Below, one piece after another: positions 24,789-35,666 of a stretch of 64,000 nucleotides of DNA. The notes under the pieces are model-generated. The model was not told the DNA's origin and searched no databases. It saw only the letters and a program-made list of their open reading frames with translations. Numbering within the stretch: position 1 is the stretch's first letter; each line of letters begins with the position of its first letter. A program made the translations under genes and the position numbers. Where the stretch lies: assembly GCF_036967205.1 (NCBI RefSeq), contig NZ_CP146022.1, forward strand, positions 3,038,001 to 3,102,000, written 5' to 3'. This DNA is from Streptomyces sp. Q6 (lineage in GTDB: Bacteria; Actinomycetota; Actinomycetes; Streptomycetales; Streptomycetaceae).

Positions 24789-25637
24789 ATGAAGCACACA
24801 CGAGTGTCGGCATGGGCCGGAATCACCGTGGCCGCACTGGCCGCGACAACCGCGTGCGGGTCGCAGGCCGCACAGAAGACCGCCGACGCCGTGAGCCACG
24901 CCGACACGATCATGGCGGCGCTGACCCGGGCCTCCGACAAGACCAAGGCGCTCGGCTCGGCCCAGGTGGAGACGACGACGCGGCTCACCGCGACCGGCGG
25001 CACACCGATCTCCATGGACGGCACGTACTCCTGGGGCGACGGCGCCGCGCTCGACGTGCAGATGGACACGAAGGCCGCCCAGATGCAGACGCTCCAGGAC
25101 GACCCGAAGCTCACCGTGAAGATGGTCGACGGCGCGTACTACTACGAGATCGACCCGCAGGCCGACGGCCCGCTCAAGGGCAAGCACTGGATGCGCATCG
25201 ACGTCGCCGCCGTCATGGGCGAGACGGGCGCCAACAACGTCGCGGACAACGCCGACCCGACCGCCGGCCTGCGCTACATCGGCGCCTCGAAGAAGGTCAA
25301 GGACCTCGGCGAGGAGACCATGCTCGGCAAGAAGACGCACCACTACCGGGGCACCGTCGGCGCGCAGGAGATCAACGCCTCCACGAACATGACCGCCGCC
25401 GAGAAGAAGGCCGCCATCAAGGCCCTCGGCACCAGCGGCGGCTCCATGACCTGCGACGTCTGGGTCGACGGGGAGGACCTTCCCGTGCGCATGTTCCAGC
25501 GCGGCGGCGGCATGGAAGTGACCATGGACTTCCTCAAGTTCGGTGCCACGAAGCCGGTCGAGGCGCCGCCCGCCTCCGACACCGGCGACCTCACCGAACA
25601 GGTCCAGGAGCAGCGCGACCAGTCACTGGGGCAGTGA
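24789..25637 (+). CDS. LppX/LprG-like lipoprotein
   Basis: 282 aa with a lipoprotein signal ([23 protein letters not shown], Cys at residue 23). The rest alternates long beta strands ([72 protein letters not shown]) as in the half-barrel LppX/LprG family, which binds lipids between membrane and envelope. GTG/ATG choice is clear: GGGGGCGG stands just before ATG 24789. The function in Streptomyces is not established. The gene is alone between its promoter and a strong terminator. Confidence 0.85.
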   Translation: MKHTRVSAWAGITVAALAATTACGSQAAQKTADAVSHADTIMAALTRASDKTKALGSAQVETTTRLTATGGTPISMDGTYSWGDGAALDVQMDTKAAQMQTLQDDPKLTVKMVDGAYYYEIDPQADGPLKGKHWMRIDVAAVMGETGANNVADNADPTAGLRYIGASKKVKDLGEETMLGKKTHHYRGTVGAQEINASTNMTAAEKKAAIKALGTSGGSMTCDVWVDGEDLPVRMFQRGGGMEVTMDFLKFGATKPVEAPPASDTGDLTEQVQEQRDQSLGQ

Positions 25638-25653
25638 ACCGCGACGCGCGTAC

Positions 25654-25693
25654 GTGAAGGGGCCCGGCCGTGGTGACGGCCGGGCCCCTTCAC
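25654..25693 (+). terminator. Strong bidirectional terminator
   Basis: Perfect 18-bp arms GTGAAGGGGCCCGGCCGT (25654-25671) and its complement (25676-25693) around a 4-nt loop, between convergent genes. Confidence 0.9.
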
Positions 25694-25709
25694 ATGGCGT
25701 ACGCGGGGA

Positions 25710-27245
<1,536 letters not shown>

Positions 27246-27265
27246 GGGGCAACTCCAGTGCGGTG

Positions 27266-29155
27266 TCAGAGGTGGCGGCGTCGGGCGGTGACGTGCCGGT
27301 CGTACTCCTCGCGGGCCTTGACCGCCGACGGTCGGTCGGCCGTCTCGGCCACGGGAACATCCCACCACGCCTGCGCGGGAGGCGGGCCCGACACTGTGTC
27401 TGCCGTTTCGGTCTCGACGTAGACACATGTGGGACGGGTGGCCGCCCGGGTCGCGGCGAGCGCTTCGCGCAGCTCACGGACGGTCTTCGCCCGGTGTACG
27501 ACCATGCCGAGCGCGGCCGCGTTGGCGGCCAGGTCGACGGGCAGCGGGCCGCCCGCGTACGGCGCCCCGTCCTCGCCGTCGTACCGGTAGGCCGTCGCGA
27601 AACCCTCGGCACCGACCGACGCGGAGAGCCCGCCGATCGACGCGTACCCGTGGTTCTGCACGATGACGACCTTGATCGGGACGCCCTCCTGCACCGCTGT
27701 CACCAGCTCCGTCGGCATCATCAGGTACGTGCCGTCGCCGACCAGCGCCCACACCGGCCTGCCGGGCGCGGCGAGGGCGACACCGATCGACGCGGGGATC
27801 TCGTAGCCCATGCAGGAATAGCCGTACTCCACGTGGTACTGGTCGCGGGAACGCGTGCGCCAGAGTTTGTGCAGGTCGCCGGGGAGCGATCCGGCCGCGT
27901 TGACGAGGATGTCGTCCTCCGTCGCCAACTCGTCCAGCGCGCCGAGCACTTGGGTCTGCGTCGGCCGTACGAGATCGTCTTCGGCGGCGTAGCACGCGTC
28001 GACGCGATGCTCCCAGCGCTCCTTGTCGTCGGTGTACTCGGTGACGTACGCGGGCTCTGCCCTGACCTTCTTCCCGAGCGCCTCGCGCAGCGCCGTCAGG
28101 CCCGTGCGGGCGTCGGCCACCAGCGGGCTCGCGGCCAGTTTGTGCGCGTCGAACGCGGCGATGTTCAGGTTCAGGAAGCGGACGTTCGGCGCGCTGAACA
28201 GGGTGTGGGACGCCGTGGTGAAGTCCGTGAAGCGGGTGCCCACGCCGATCACCAGGTCCGCGGTGCGCGCCAGCTCGTTCGCCGTGGCCGTGCCCGTGTG
28301 CCCGATGCCGCCGACATCACAGGGGTGATCGTGGCGCAGGGCGCCCTTGCCCGCCTGCGTGGCGGCCACGGGGATGCCCGTCGTGTCCGCGAACGCTGCG
28401 AGTGCGTCCTCCGCTCCGCTGTGGCGGACACCGCCGCCCGCGACGATCAGCGGTCGCCGCGCCCGCTTCAACCGGCTCACCGCTTCGGCCAGTTCGGCGG
28501 CGTCGGGTGCGGGCCTGCGGACGTGCCAGGTGCGGTCCGCGAAGAACTCCTCCGGCCAGTCGTACGCTTCCGCCTGCACGTCCTGCGGCAGCGCCAGCGT
28601 GACCGCGCCCGTCTCCACGGGGTCGGCGAGCACCCGCATCGCCTGGAGCGCCGCCGGGATCAGCTGCTCGGGCCGCGCGATCCGGTCGAAGTACTTGGAC
28701 ACCGGGCGCAGGCAGTCGTTGACCGACACGTCACCCGCGTACGGGACCTCGAGCTGTTGCAGCACCGGGTCGGCGGGGCGACCTGCGAAGACGTCTCCGG
28801 GGAGGAGGAGCACGGGGAGGTGGTTGATCGTCGCCAGGGCGGCGCCCGTGACCAGGTTCGTGGCACCCGGGCCGATGGACGTCGTCACGGCGTGGGCCGA
28901 CAGGCGGTCGCTCTGGCGTGCGTAGCCGACCGCCGCGTGCACCATCGCCTGCTCGTTGCGACCCTGGTGGAACGGCATGTCGTCGCCGTACTGGAGCAGT
29001 GCCTGGCCGAGGCCCGCCACGTTGCCGTGGCCGAAGATGCCCCAGGTCGCTCCGATCAGGCGGTGGCGGGCGCCGTCACGTTCCGTGTACTGGTGGGCGA
29101 GGAAGCGCACGAGCGCCTGGGCCACGGTGAGGCGGGTGGTCGCGCTGGTGTTCAT
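27266..29155 (-). CDS. iolD: 3D-(3,5/4)-trihydroxycyclohexane-1,2-dione hydrolase
   Basis: 629 aa, TPP-dependent. It opens the ring of trihydroxycyclohexanedione in myo-inositol catabolism. N-terminal LTVAQALVRFLAHQYTERDG and GATWGIFGHGNVAGLGQAL, with the PFHQGRNEQAMVHAAVGYARQ segment and its catalytic-type Glu, are diagnostic for IolD. The TPP motif is GDGTYLMMPTELVTAVQEGVPIKVVIVQNHGY. ATG 29155 overlaps the stop of the iolB remnant (ATGA). The genes iolC, iolE and iolG are not adjacent, so the pathway is split or decayed in this strain. Confidence 0.93.
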   Translation of the reverse strand: MNTSATTRLTVAQALVRFLAHQYTERDGARHRLIGATWGIFGHGNVAGLGQALLQYGDDMPFHQGRNEQAMVHAAVGYARQSDRLSAHAVTTSIGPGATNLVTGAALATINHLPVLLLPGDVFAGRPADPVLQQLEVPYAGDVSVNDCLRPVSKYFDRIARPEQLIPAALQAMRVLADPVETGAVTLALPQDVQAEAYDWPEEFFADRTWHVRRPAPDAAELAEAVSRLKRARRPLIVAGGGVRHSGAEDALAAFADTTGIPVAATQAGKGALRHDHPCDVGGIGHTGTATANELARTADLVIGVGTRFTDFTTASHTLFSAPNVRFLNLNIAAFDAHKLAASPLVADARTGLTALREALGKKVRAEPAYVTEYTDDKERWEHRVDACYAAEDDLVRPTQTQVLGALDELATEDDILVNAAGSLPGDLHKLWRTRSRDQYHVEYGYSCMGYEIPASIGVALAAPGRPVWALVGDGTYLMMPTELVTAVQEGVPIKVVIVQNHGYASIGGLSASVGAEGFATAYRYDGEDGAPYAGGPLPVDLAANAAALGMVVHRAKTVRELREALAATRAATRPTCVYVETETADTVSGPPPAQAWWDVPVAETADRPSAVKAREEYDRHVTARRRHL

Positions 29156-29520
29156 CGGTGTCCCTCCGTGACGTCGTCCGGGTGGAAGCAGATCTTCCAC
29201 TCTCGCTCCTTTCCCGGTCCCGCCGTCACATTCAGGTCGTACGTGGCGTGGCCGGCTGTGCCGCTGACGCCCGCGCCGTCCCCCTCGGCGGGAACCTCCG
29301 GCGCGGGGCCGTAGCGGACGGGGAGTCGTCGACCGCACCTCGCTCCTGCCAGGGCGAAGCGGCCTCCCGCACCGGAGGCGATCTCTGCGCGGGTGTCGCG
29401 CGGGACGCGCGCGAGGTCGCTCGCGTCGCTGAACACGCTTGCCCTGCCGCGTAGTTCGATGATCCGCCCTGGTAGGTGAACAGAGCAACCGCCTGTCAGG
29501 GGCAGAACGAGGTGGGTCAC
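29152..29520 (-). pseudogene. iolB: Truncated 5-deoxy-glucuronate isomerase (iolB remnant)
   Basis: Only 122 codons remain, read from GTG 29520. VLPLTGGCSVHLPGRIIELRGRASVFSDASDLARVPRD matches the middle of the N-terminal cupin of IolB, and YDLNVTAGPGKEREWKICFHPDD matches the C-terminal end, so the gene start and a central block (about half of the roughly 280-300 residues, including the metal-binding PPHKHD region) are missing. The stop still overlaps the iolD start (ATGA), preserving old operon coupling. The 119-bp palindromic element lies 130 bp upstream, and the frame opens into it. The product cannot be a working isomerase. Confidence 0.75.
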
Positions 29521-29894
29521 GTGTCCACTCTCCCTCTTCCGCGGTGCGGTCGCCCGGCCTTCGGCGGTGCGGTCGTCCGGCGGCCTGGTCGATTCGGTCG
29601 CCGCCCGTGCCGGGCGGGGCCCCTGGACCGGGCGTCGACCGGTGGGTGGGGCGGGGCCGCGGTGGGGTGCCTCCTCGGCCGGATGGGTCGCATCGCCCCC
29701 GGACGACCAAAGTCGCGTGCGGGTGCGCTGAATGCCTGCGGAGTCCTGCGGGGGCACCCCACCGCGTCCCCTCGACTCGTTCTCCCTCCGTCCCCCGGTG
29801 CCACCGGAGGACGAGATTTCAGGGCCGGCCGCCACAGGCCGCTCGCCGCGCCCGGGGCTACCTCAGGCCGCGCGGCGTGTAGCAGTATCGACGG
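29521..29894. other. Gap between iolB remnant and AraC gene
   Basis: No gene. It contains palindromic element copy B (29653-29771). The rest shows no further recognisable signal; the AraC promoter presumably lies near 29850-29890. Confidence 0.7.
29653..29771 (+). repeat. Palindromic element, copy B (119 bp)
   Basis: Ends GGGGCCGCGGTGGGGTGCC (29653-29671) and GGCACCCCACCGCGTCCCC (29753-29771) pair over 19 bp with one mismatch. The arm sequence differs from copies A and C, but both arms have changed together. Internal blocks CTCCTCGGCCGGATGGGTCG, GGACGACCAAAGTCG and TGCGGAGTCCTGCGGGGG match copy A. Same length and orientation as copy A. Confidence 0.85.
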
Positions 29895-30914
29895 ATGAGT
29901 TCTCGCGCCCCGGGTACCTCACGTTCCGCCATTCGTCCCGCCCGCTGCCCGAACGGCACCTGGGAGACCGCGTCCGCGCGCCCGCACCCCCGATTGCGCC
30001 CCGGCGTCATCGGCTACCGCGGCTTCCGGCTCGACTTTCCCGAGCCGCGCTCCCGCCTGGAGGCTCCGATCGGCGCGGTGACGCTGATGCTCGGCTTCCG
30101 GGGGTCGGTGCGGATCACGGAGGCGGGCGGCGGCTGGGTCGGGGTGGGCAGGGACCGGGGCCCGCGCCCCACCGGGCTGCGTACGGTCGAGCTGACCTCC
30201 GTCCTGTCGGGCCTGACGACGACCCCGGCCCTCGGCGAGCACTCCGGCCGACTCGCGGGCGTGGAAGTACTGTTGACGCCCTGGGCCGCCTTCCGGATCT
30301 TCGGTACGGAGCTCCACGAGTTGTCCCGTTGGAAGGTTCACCCGGATGAACTGGGGGCGCTGCGCGCCGGGGTGGTAGAGGAACTCTCCTGTGTATTGGG
30401 GGAGTTGTCCTCGTGGCGGGCTCGGTTCCGGCTGCTGGACGCCACCTTGGGGGGCTGGCTGGAGACCGGGCCGCACTGCGCGAGCGGCACCGTACACGCC
30501 TGGTACGCGCTGACGCACAGCGGCGGCGCACTCCCCGTCACCCGGCTCGCCGACGAAGTCGGCTGGAGCGTACGGCACTTGGAGAACCGCTTCCGGGAAC
30601 AGATCGGCCTCAGCCCGAAGTCCGCGGCGCGGGTGCTGCGCCTCCAGCGGGCCCGGCGGCTGCTCTGCGCGGGCAGCACCCAGGCCGAGACCGCGGCGGC
30701 CTGCGGGTATTACGACCAGGCGCACCTGAGCGGCGAGTTCAAGGCGATGACCGGGTGCACTCCTCGCGAGTTCGCCCTGGCACGCGGCGCGCGGACCGAT
30801 CCGGGCGGGCCGCCGGCCACCGACCGGCTGAACGGGGAGGCGACGAGCCTGGTCCTGCGCCGCGACACCCGGTCCGGTAGTACGCATTTCTCCAAGACCG
30901 GCGGTATGTGCTGA
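29895..30914 (+). CDS. AraC family transcriptional regulator
   Basis: 339 aa. The C-terminal third has the two AraC helix-turn-helix units: LPVTRLADEVGWSVRHLENRFREQIGLSPKSAARVLRLQRARRLL and the second, TQAETAAACGYYDQAHLSGEFKAMTGCTPREF. The N-terminal about 190 residues are a ligand or dimer domain of DUF6597 type (TLMLGFRGSVRITEAGGG). It is divergent from the iol remnant, but control of it is not shown. Start ATG 29895; the N-terminal 30 residues are unconserved in style and a later start is possible. Confidence 0.88.
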   Translation: MSSRAPGTSRSAIRPARCPNGTWETASARPHPRLRPGVIGYRGFRLDFPEPRSRLEAPIGAVTLMLGFRGSVRITEAGGGWVGVGRDRGPRPTGLRTVELTSVLSGLTTTPALGEHSGRLAGVEVLLTPWAAFRIFGTELHELSRWKVHPDELGALRAGVVEELSCVLGELSSWRARFRLLDATLGGWLETGPHCASGTVHAWYALTHSGGALPVTRLADEVGWSVRHLENRFREQIGLSPKSAARVLRLQRARRLLCAGSTQAETAAACGYYDQAHLSGEFKAMTGCTPREFALARGARTDPGGPPATDRLNGEATSLVLRRDTRSGSTHFSKTGGMC

Positions 30915-31354
30915 CGGCACCCTTGTCCCTTCAGGCCAACTGGCCGGGGGGAGCGGGGAGTGGGGCGGGCCTGGCGCAGCAGGTCCGCCCCACCGCGCCT
31001 TGTCCCTTGCCTTGTCCGTTGGCCTGCTCCCTTGCGTTGTCCGTTGACCTGATCCCTTGCCTTGTCCGTTGACCTGCTCCCTTGCGTTGCCTCTCGCCTT
31101 GCCCCTTGCGTTGTCTCTCGCCTTGTACCTTTTCGCGCCGGTGTATGCGCCCGCAGCGCGCCCCCTTTGCATCACTCACGTCACAAACGCCCCCTTCCTG
31201 TCACGCTTGTCCGCCCTACGCGGGTTCTGCGTCACAGGGGCCCCACAGGCCCTCCCTTCACCTCGGTGCACCTCGTTCTCCGGGCACAGGGTGAGTGATC
31301 GCCGACGGCCACCCCCGAGCCGTCGTCGCGACACCCGCCAGGGAGGAGCCACTG
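30915..31354. other. Intergenic region with 25-bp repeats
   Basis: No supported gene. It carries a 25-bp tandem repeat (31012-31086) that decays into CTTGCGTTGYCTCTCGCCTTG variants up to about 31130. TTGAC occurs in two units. The ribosome site GGGAGGAG of the next gene lies at 31341-31348. Confidence 0.6.
31012..31086 (+). repeat. 25-bp tandem repeat, 3 copies
   Basis: Units begin TTGTCCGTTG at 31012, 31037 and 31062 and differ at only three positions. Degenerate copies follow. Much less GC-rich than the surroundings. Confidence 0.8.
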
Positions 31355-31555
31355 ATGACCGACCGCAGGCTCTGGTCGTACAAGGACATCGCCGCGCACA
31401 TCCGGGTCCAGCCCGATACGGTCCGCTCATACCGCAAACACGGGCTGCTGCCGCCCCCGGACCATGTGGAGGGCGGCAAACCCTTCTGGTACGCCGACAC
31501 GGTGAGAGCGTGGGTGGCCTCCCGCCCCGGCAACCGGGGCCGCGCGACCGACTGA
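31355..31555 (+). CDS. Small helix-turn-helix (MerR/excisionase-like) protein
   Basis: 66 aa from ATG 31355 behind GGGAGGAG. The protein is essentially one winged-helix unit: WSYKDIAAHIRVQPDTVRSYRKHGLLPPPDHVEGGKPFWYADTVRAWVASRPG, the HTH_17 form used by MerR-type regulators and phage excisionases. No integrase is adjacent. Small proteins of this kind are common in Streptomyces, and their targets are generally unknown. Confidence 0.85.
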   Translation: MTDRRLWSYKDIAAHIRVQPDTVRSYRKHGLLPPPDHVEGGKPFWYADTVRAWVASRPGNRGRATD

Positions 31556-31678
31556 GCCGTGCAATGAGCAGAAAGCCCTGAATCCGCTGGATGCGCTGGA
31601 TGCGCGGTGGACGCTTAGGGCTCGTGGAGGCTCGTGGAGGGGGCTGGGGCCGATCCCAGCCCTTCTTCCGGGCCCTAG

Positions 31679-31726
31679 CGATCGCCCTGTCGATCGCCCT
31701 GTCGATGGCCCTGTCGATGGCCGTAT
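31679..31726 (+). repeat. 12-bp tandem repeat, 4 copies
   Basis: GATCGCCCTGTC twice, then GATGGCCCTGTC and GATGGCCGTATC, between the HTH gene and the 3' end of the dehydrogenase gene. Non-coding as far as can be seen. Confidence 0.7.
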
Positions 31727-31810
31727 CCAGCGCGCCAGCGAGCGCCGCGAGGGAGGTCCTGGTCCTGTGGAGCCGACCGGTCGGAGCCCCCGGGCGGGAG
31801 GCGGGAGGCT

Positions 31811-32851
31811 CTATCGGGTCCGGTGCGGGGCGACGACCGTCACGCCCGCCCCGGCGCCCGTGCCCATCCCCGCGAGCGCGGCTCCCGCCTCCTCCAGCGT
31901 GATCACCGACGTCACCAGGAGGTCGGGGCGCAGTACCCCGCCCCGCACCAGCTCCAGCATCCCGGGGTACGTATGCGCCGCCATCCCATGGCTCCCGATC
32001 AGCTCCAGCTCCCACGCGACCGCCCGCCCCATCGGCACGACCGGATCCTCGGGCAGCAGCCCCACCTGCACATGCCGCCCGCGCCGCCGCAGCGAACGCA
32101 CCGACGCCGCACAGGTGGCCGCCGACCCGAGCGCGTCCAGTGACAGATGCGCGCCGCCACCCGTCACCTCCCGTACGGCGTCGGCCACATCGCCCGTACT
32201 CCGCGCGTCCAGGGCCTCGGCGGCCCCGAATTTCCTGGCCAGTTCGAGCGCTCCGGGAGCGACGTCCACCGCCACCACCCGCGCTCCGGCCGCCGCCGCG
32301 ATCATCACCGCGGACAGGCCGACCCCGCCGCACCCGTGCACGGCCACCCACTCGCCGGCCGCGACCCGCCCCTGCTGCACCACGGCCCGGAACGCGGTGG
32401 CGAACCGGCAGCCCAGGCCCGCGGCGGTGGCGAAGGACATGTCGTCCGGCATGGCCACCAGGTTCACGTCGGCGTGGTCGAGGGCGACGTACTCCGCAAA
32501 CGAACCCCAGTGCGTGAAGCCCGGCTGGGTCTGCCGCTCGCACACCTGCTGATCCCCGGCCGCGCACGCGGCGCAGCTCCCGCACGCGCACACGAACGGC
32601 ACCGTCACCCGGTCCCCGGCCCGCCACTCGCGCACATCCGCGCCCACGGACTCGACCACACCGGCGAGTTCGTGGCCGGGAACGTGCGGCAGCACGATGT
32701 CCGGGTCGTGCCCCATCCACCCGTGCCAGTCGCTGCGGCACACCCCGGTCGCCTCCACGCGCACGACCACGCCGCGCGCCGCGGCCACCGGATCCGGCAC
32801 CTCCCGTACCTCGGCCGGCTCTCCGAACCGCTCGAACACGACGGCACGCAT
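31811..32851 (-). CDS. Zinc-dependent alcohol dehydrogenase (MDR family)
   Basis: 346 aa from ATG 32851 (five residues longer if ATG 32866 is used). Catalytic zinc ligands [10 protein letters not shown] and [17 protein letters not shown], the structural zinc loop [17 protein letters not shown] with four Cys, and the Rossmann motif [20 protein letters not shown] are all intact. Substrate is an alcohol or aldehyde of unknown kind. Stand-alone gene on the minus strand, followed upstream by the antiporter gene on the same strand across a short gap. Confidence 0.92.
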   Translation of the reverse strand: MRAVVFERFGEPAEVREVPDPVAAARGVVVRVEATGVCRSDWHGWMGHDPDIVLPHVPGHELAGVVESVGADVREWRAGDRVTVPFVCACGSCAACAAGDQQVCERQTQPGFTHWGSFAEYVALDHADVNLVAMPDDMSFATAAGLGCRFATAFRAVVQQGRVAAGEWVAVHGCGGVGLSAVMIAAAAGARVVAVDVAPGALELARKFGAAEALDARSTGDVADAVREVTGGGAHLSLDALGSAATCAASVRSLRRRGRHVQVGLLPEDPVVPMGRAVAWELELIGSHGMAAHTYPGMLELVRGGVLRPDLLVTSVITLEEAGAALAGMGTGAGAGVTVVAPHRTR

Positions 32852-32916
32852 CGGCCACCACCCCATTCCCGTACGACGATCAGTACCCCCACGCTACGAG
32901 GCCCAGGGATCGCCCC

Positions 32917-34131
32917 TCACCAGGACTCGGCTCCCTTGGTGGGGCCCTTCGGCATGGCCCGTTCGCCCTTGCCGGCCCGCAGTTTCAGCCCGGTCAGCGG
33001 GAAGACGAGGACCGACACCATGCCGGCCCCGACGAGCGCAGCGGCCTCCTCGGTGTCGAGCACCCCGTCGCCGACTCCGATCGTGGTGATGGCGACGACG
33101 AGCGGCAGCGCCGTGGACGAGAAGACGGTGAGTGCCCGCCGGTCGCGTACGCCCAGGTCACCCGGCGCGAGCGCGTACACGGGTCCGCCGCGCACCAGCA
33201 GGAACAGCGCCAGGAACACCGGGAGCATGATCAGCGCCCGGCCGCCGCTGAGCAGGGCGTCCAGATCGAACTCGATGCCGGTGACGACGAAGAAGATCGG
33301 GACGAGGAAGCCGAAGCCCATGGCCTCGACCTTCTCGACGACCTCGTGCGCGCTCTCGGGCGCGGCGCCGTGCAGCACGAGCCGTACGACCATGCCCGCG
33401 GCGAACGCGCCGAGCAGCATGTCCACGCCGAGCGCCGTGGAGGCGCCGAGCATCACGGCGAGCAGCAGTACGACGAGCCGGACCGCGAACTGTCCGCTGC
33501 TGTGCAGGGTCTTGGCGATGACCCGCGCGAACCACAGCGGCCGCGGCCGCATCGCCCAGTACACGGCCCCGGCGATGATCACCGCGAAGGCGGCGAGCAG
33601 CGCGGCGGACTCGACCGGCGAGCGCCCGCTGAGCAGCAGCGCCATCGCGATGATCGGCCCGAACTCCCCCACGGAGCCGAACGCCATCATCACGGACCCG
33701 AAGCGCGAGTGCAGGTCCCCCGAGTCCCGCAGCACCGGCAGGATCGTGCCCAGGGCGGTGCTGACGAGCGCGGTCCCGATGTAGACGCCCTTCGCGTACG
33801 ACCATCCGGCCAGCGCGCAGGCGAGCAGGAGCCCGAACGCCATGGAGATCACCCACGCCCACACGGCGCGCTTGAGGGTGTCGCCGCGGACCTTGTCGAA
33901 CTCGATCTCGTACCCGGCGAGGAAGATCAGCATCGCGAGCCCCAGGTCGGACAGGGCGTCGATGGTCTCTCCCCCGGCCGCCCACCCCAGGACGTCGGGC
34001 CCCACGACGATCCCCAGCAGGATCTCGAAGATCACCAGCGGAACGGGCAGCCAGCGCCCCACCCCGTAGGCCAGAAGGGGTGCGAGCACCGCGACGGCCA
34101 TGATCAGAATCAACGTCCCGTACTGCGACAT
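32917..34131 (-). CDS. Cation:proton antiporter (CPA2/Kef type)
   Basis: 404 aa, 12-13 membrane segments from the first residues (TLILIMAVAVLAPLLAYGVG, VIFEILLGIVVGPDVLGW). AMLIFLAGYEIEFDKVRGD and ALVSTALGTILPVLRDSG follow the Kef/NhaP2 consensus for ion-binding helices, and LSGRSPVESAALLAAFAVIIAGAVYWA is normal. There is no C-terminal TrkA-N domain. It probably exchanges K+ or Na+ for H+ across the inner membrane. Divergent from the PrsW gene. Confidence 0.9.
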   Translation of the reverse strand: MSQYGTLILIMAVAVLAPLLAYGVGRWLPVPLVIFEILLGIVVGPDVLGWAAGGETIDALSDLGLAMLIFLAGYEIEFDKVRGDTLKRAVWAWVISMAFGLLLACALAGWSYAKGVYIGTALVSTALGTILPVLRDSGDLHSRFGSVMMAFGSVGEFGPIIAMALLLSGRSPVESAALLAAFAVIIAGAVYWAMRPRPLWFARVIAKTLHSSGQFAVRLVVLLLAVMLGASTALGVDMLLGAFAAGMVVRLVLHGAAPESAHEVVEKVEAMGFGFLVPIFFVVTGIEFDLDALLSGGRALIMLPVFLALFLLVRGGPVYALAPGDLGVRDRRALTVFSSTALPLVVAITTIGVGDGVLDTEEAAALVGAGMVSVLVFPLTGLKLRAGKGERAMPKGPTKGAESW

Positions 34132-34206
34132 AACGGGTTCCTACCATAAACTTCGGGCAAATCGCCCAAGCCCACAGCCAGTTACGTACGCACCGAGGGA
34201 GTCGTC

Positions 34207-35151
34207 GTGACGCACCCCCAGCCCCCAGGGGCCCCGCAGGCCCGCATCCCCCAGCAGCCGCCACCCCCCGGCCCTCAGATCCGTCCGGGCCTGTGGAAGC
34301 GCTGCCTCTGGGGCGGCCTGGCCCTCTGGGTCCTGACGGCGATCGTCACCTACGCCACGAAGAACACCACGCTCCTCCCCACCCTGATCATGCTCGGCAG
34401 CTTCCTGGTGCCGGCCACCTTCGTCCTGTGGGCGTACGAGCGTCACGGCCGTGACCTGGGCGTGAACGTGATCCTGGGCTGCTTCCTGGTGGGCGGCATC
34501 CTCGGCGTGCTGGGCGCCTCGGTGATGGAGTACTACCTCCTGCACCCCTCCCTCTGGATGTTCGTGGGCGTGGGCCTGATCGAGGAAGCGGTGAAGCTCC
34601 TCGCCCTCATGTACGTGCTGCACCGCTACCCGCGCATCCACGGGCTGCGGGCGGGCCTGGTCCTGGGCGCCACGGTCGGCTTCGGCTTCGCGGCGTTCGA
34701 GAGCGCGGGGTACGCGTTCAACGCGGCGGTCAGCATGAAGGGCATCGACCTGCGCTCGCTCCTGGAGACCGAGGTACTGCGCGGCCTGCTCGCCCCGTTC
34801 GGCCACGGCCTGTGGACGGCGATCGCGGGCGCCACCCTGCTCTCCTTCCGCAAGCCGAACGGGCGCTACCGTTTCGCGGCCCCGGTGATCGTCACCTATC
34901 TGGGTGTCTCGCTCCTGCACGCCCTGTGGGACTCGATGCACGGCATCGCGATCTGGCTGGTGGCCCGCCTCACCACCTCGGGCCTGGACCGCAGCCTCTT
35001 CGCGGAGGGCTACATCCCCAGCCCCACCGACACCCAGCAGCATCTCTTCACGCTCTTCTCGGTCGGCGGCCTGCTCCTGATCTCGCTTCTCGGCATCGCC
35101 TGGGTCCGCTCGCTGGCCCGCCGCGATCCATCTTGGAAAAATACCCCCTAG
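34207..35151 (+). CDS. PrsW family intramembrane metalloprotease
   Basis: 314 aa from GTG 34207, with GAGGGAG 6 nt before. After a Pro-rich cytosolic tail it has about eight membrane segments. The three PrsW motifs are visible: GLIEEAVKLLALMYVL (EExxK), FGFAAFESAGYAFN, and HGLWTAIAGATLLS with a later SLLHALWDS, which supply Glu and His for zinc. In Bacillus, PrsW cuts an anti-sigma factor; the target here is unknown. Its stop codon TAG lies inside the CsoR-type box of the copper genes. Confidence 0.92.
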   Translation: MTHPQPPGAPQARIPQQPPPPGPQIRPGLWKRCLWGGLALWVLTAIVTYATKNTTLLPTLIMLGSFLVPATFVLWAYERHGRDLGVNVILGCFLVGGILGVLGASVMEYYLLHPSLWMFVGVGLIEEAVKLLALMYVLHRYPRIHGLRAGLVLGATVGFGFAAFESAGYAFNAAVSMKGIDLRSLLETEVLRGLLAPFGHGLWTAIAGATLLSFRKPNGRYRFAAPVIVTYLGVSLLHALWDSMHGIAIWLVARLTTSGLDRSLFAEGYIPSPTDTQQHLFTLFSVGGLLLISLLGIAWVRSLARRDPSWKNTP

Positions 35152-35163
35152 GGGTATAGAGTC
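35133..35163 (+). promoter_or_regulatory. CsoR-type copper operator and promoter
   Basis: ATACCCCCTAGGGGTAT (35141-35157) matches the actinobacterial CsoR box. TTGGAA (35133-35138) and TATAGA (35155-35160, 16-nt spacer) or TAGAGT (18 nt) frame it, so the repressor would block RNA polymerase until Cu(I) binds. The box contains the stop codon of prsW. Confidence 0.8.
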
Positions 35164-35230
35164 GAGTGCGTCAGGAGATGCCGGGGGCACCCGGCAGCCC
35201 CGCCATGGCCCGTCTACCAAGGAGAACGAC

Positions 35231-35554
35231 ATGAGCGCCCAGACCGAGCTCCCCCAGATCGGAACCGACTCCGCCGAGGCCGCCGGGTCCTGCTGCGGCG
35301 GCGCCTGTCACTCGGACGCCACGCCCGAGGCCACCGAGGGTGCGATCACGACCGTGTACCAGGTCAAGGGCATGACGTGCGGCCACTGCGAGGGCGCGGT
35401 CTCCAGCGAGATCTCGGAGATCGAGGGCGTCTCCTCGGTGAAGGCGGTGGCCGCCACCGGCCAGGTGACCGTGATCTCCGCGGCTCCCCTGGACGAGGAG
35501 AAGGTCCGCGCGGCAGTGGACGAGGCGGGCTACGAACTCATCACCCAGCCGTAA
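35231..35554 (+). CDS. copZ: Copper chaperone (CopZ-like) with Cys-rich N-terminus
   Basis: 107 aa. Residues about 40-105 form one heavy-metal-associated domain with [15 protein letters not shown], the Cu(I)-binding CxxC. The N-terminal extension has an extra metal-binding-like cluster CCGGACH at about residues 20-26, not found in short CopZ proteins. It follows the CsoR-type promoter and precedes the copper ATPase, so it most likely delivers Cu(I) to it in the cytosol. Whether the N-terminal cluster also holds copper is inference. Confidence 0.9.
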   Translation: MSAQTELPQIGTDSAEAAGSCCGGACHSDATPEATEGAITTVYQVKGMTCGHCEGAVSSEISEIEGVSSVKAVAATGQVTVISAAPLDEEKVRAAVDEAGYELITQP

Positions 35555-35666
35555 AGACACAGGCCACCCAACCGTAAAGACCCACAAGCACACCCCACGC
35601 ACACACCACACGGACACCGGGGCCGGGGCACTCCCCCGGCCCCGTCGCCGTAGTCTCGAAAGCACC

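Noticed and set aside
31176-32861. 561-codon frame antisense and out of frame with the alcohol dehydrogenase
   Set aside because: Arg/Gly-rich composition; the true dehydrogenase frame has all zinc and NAD motifs.
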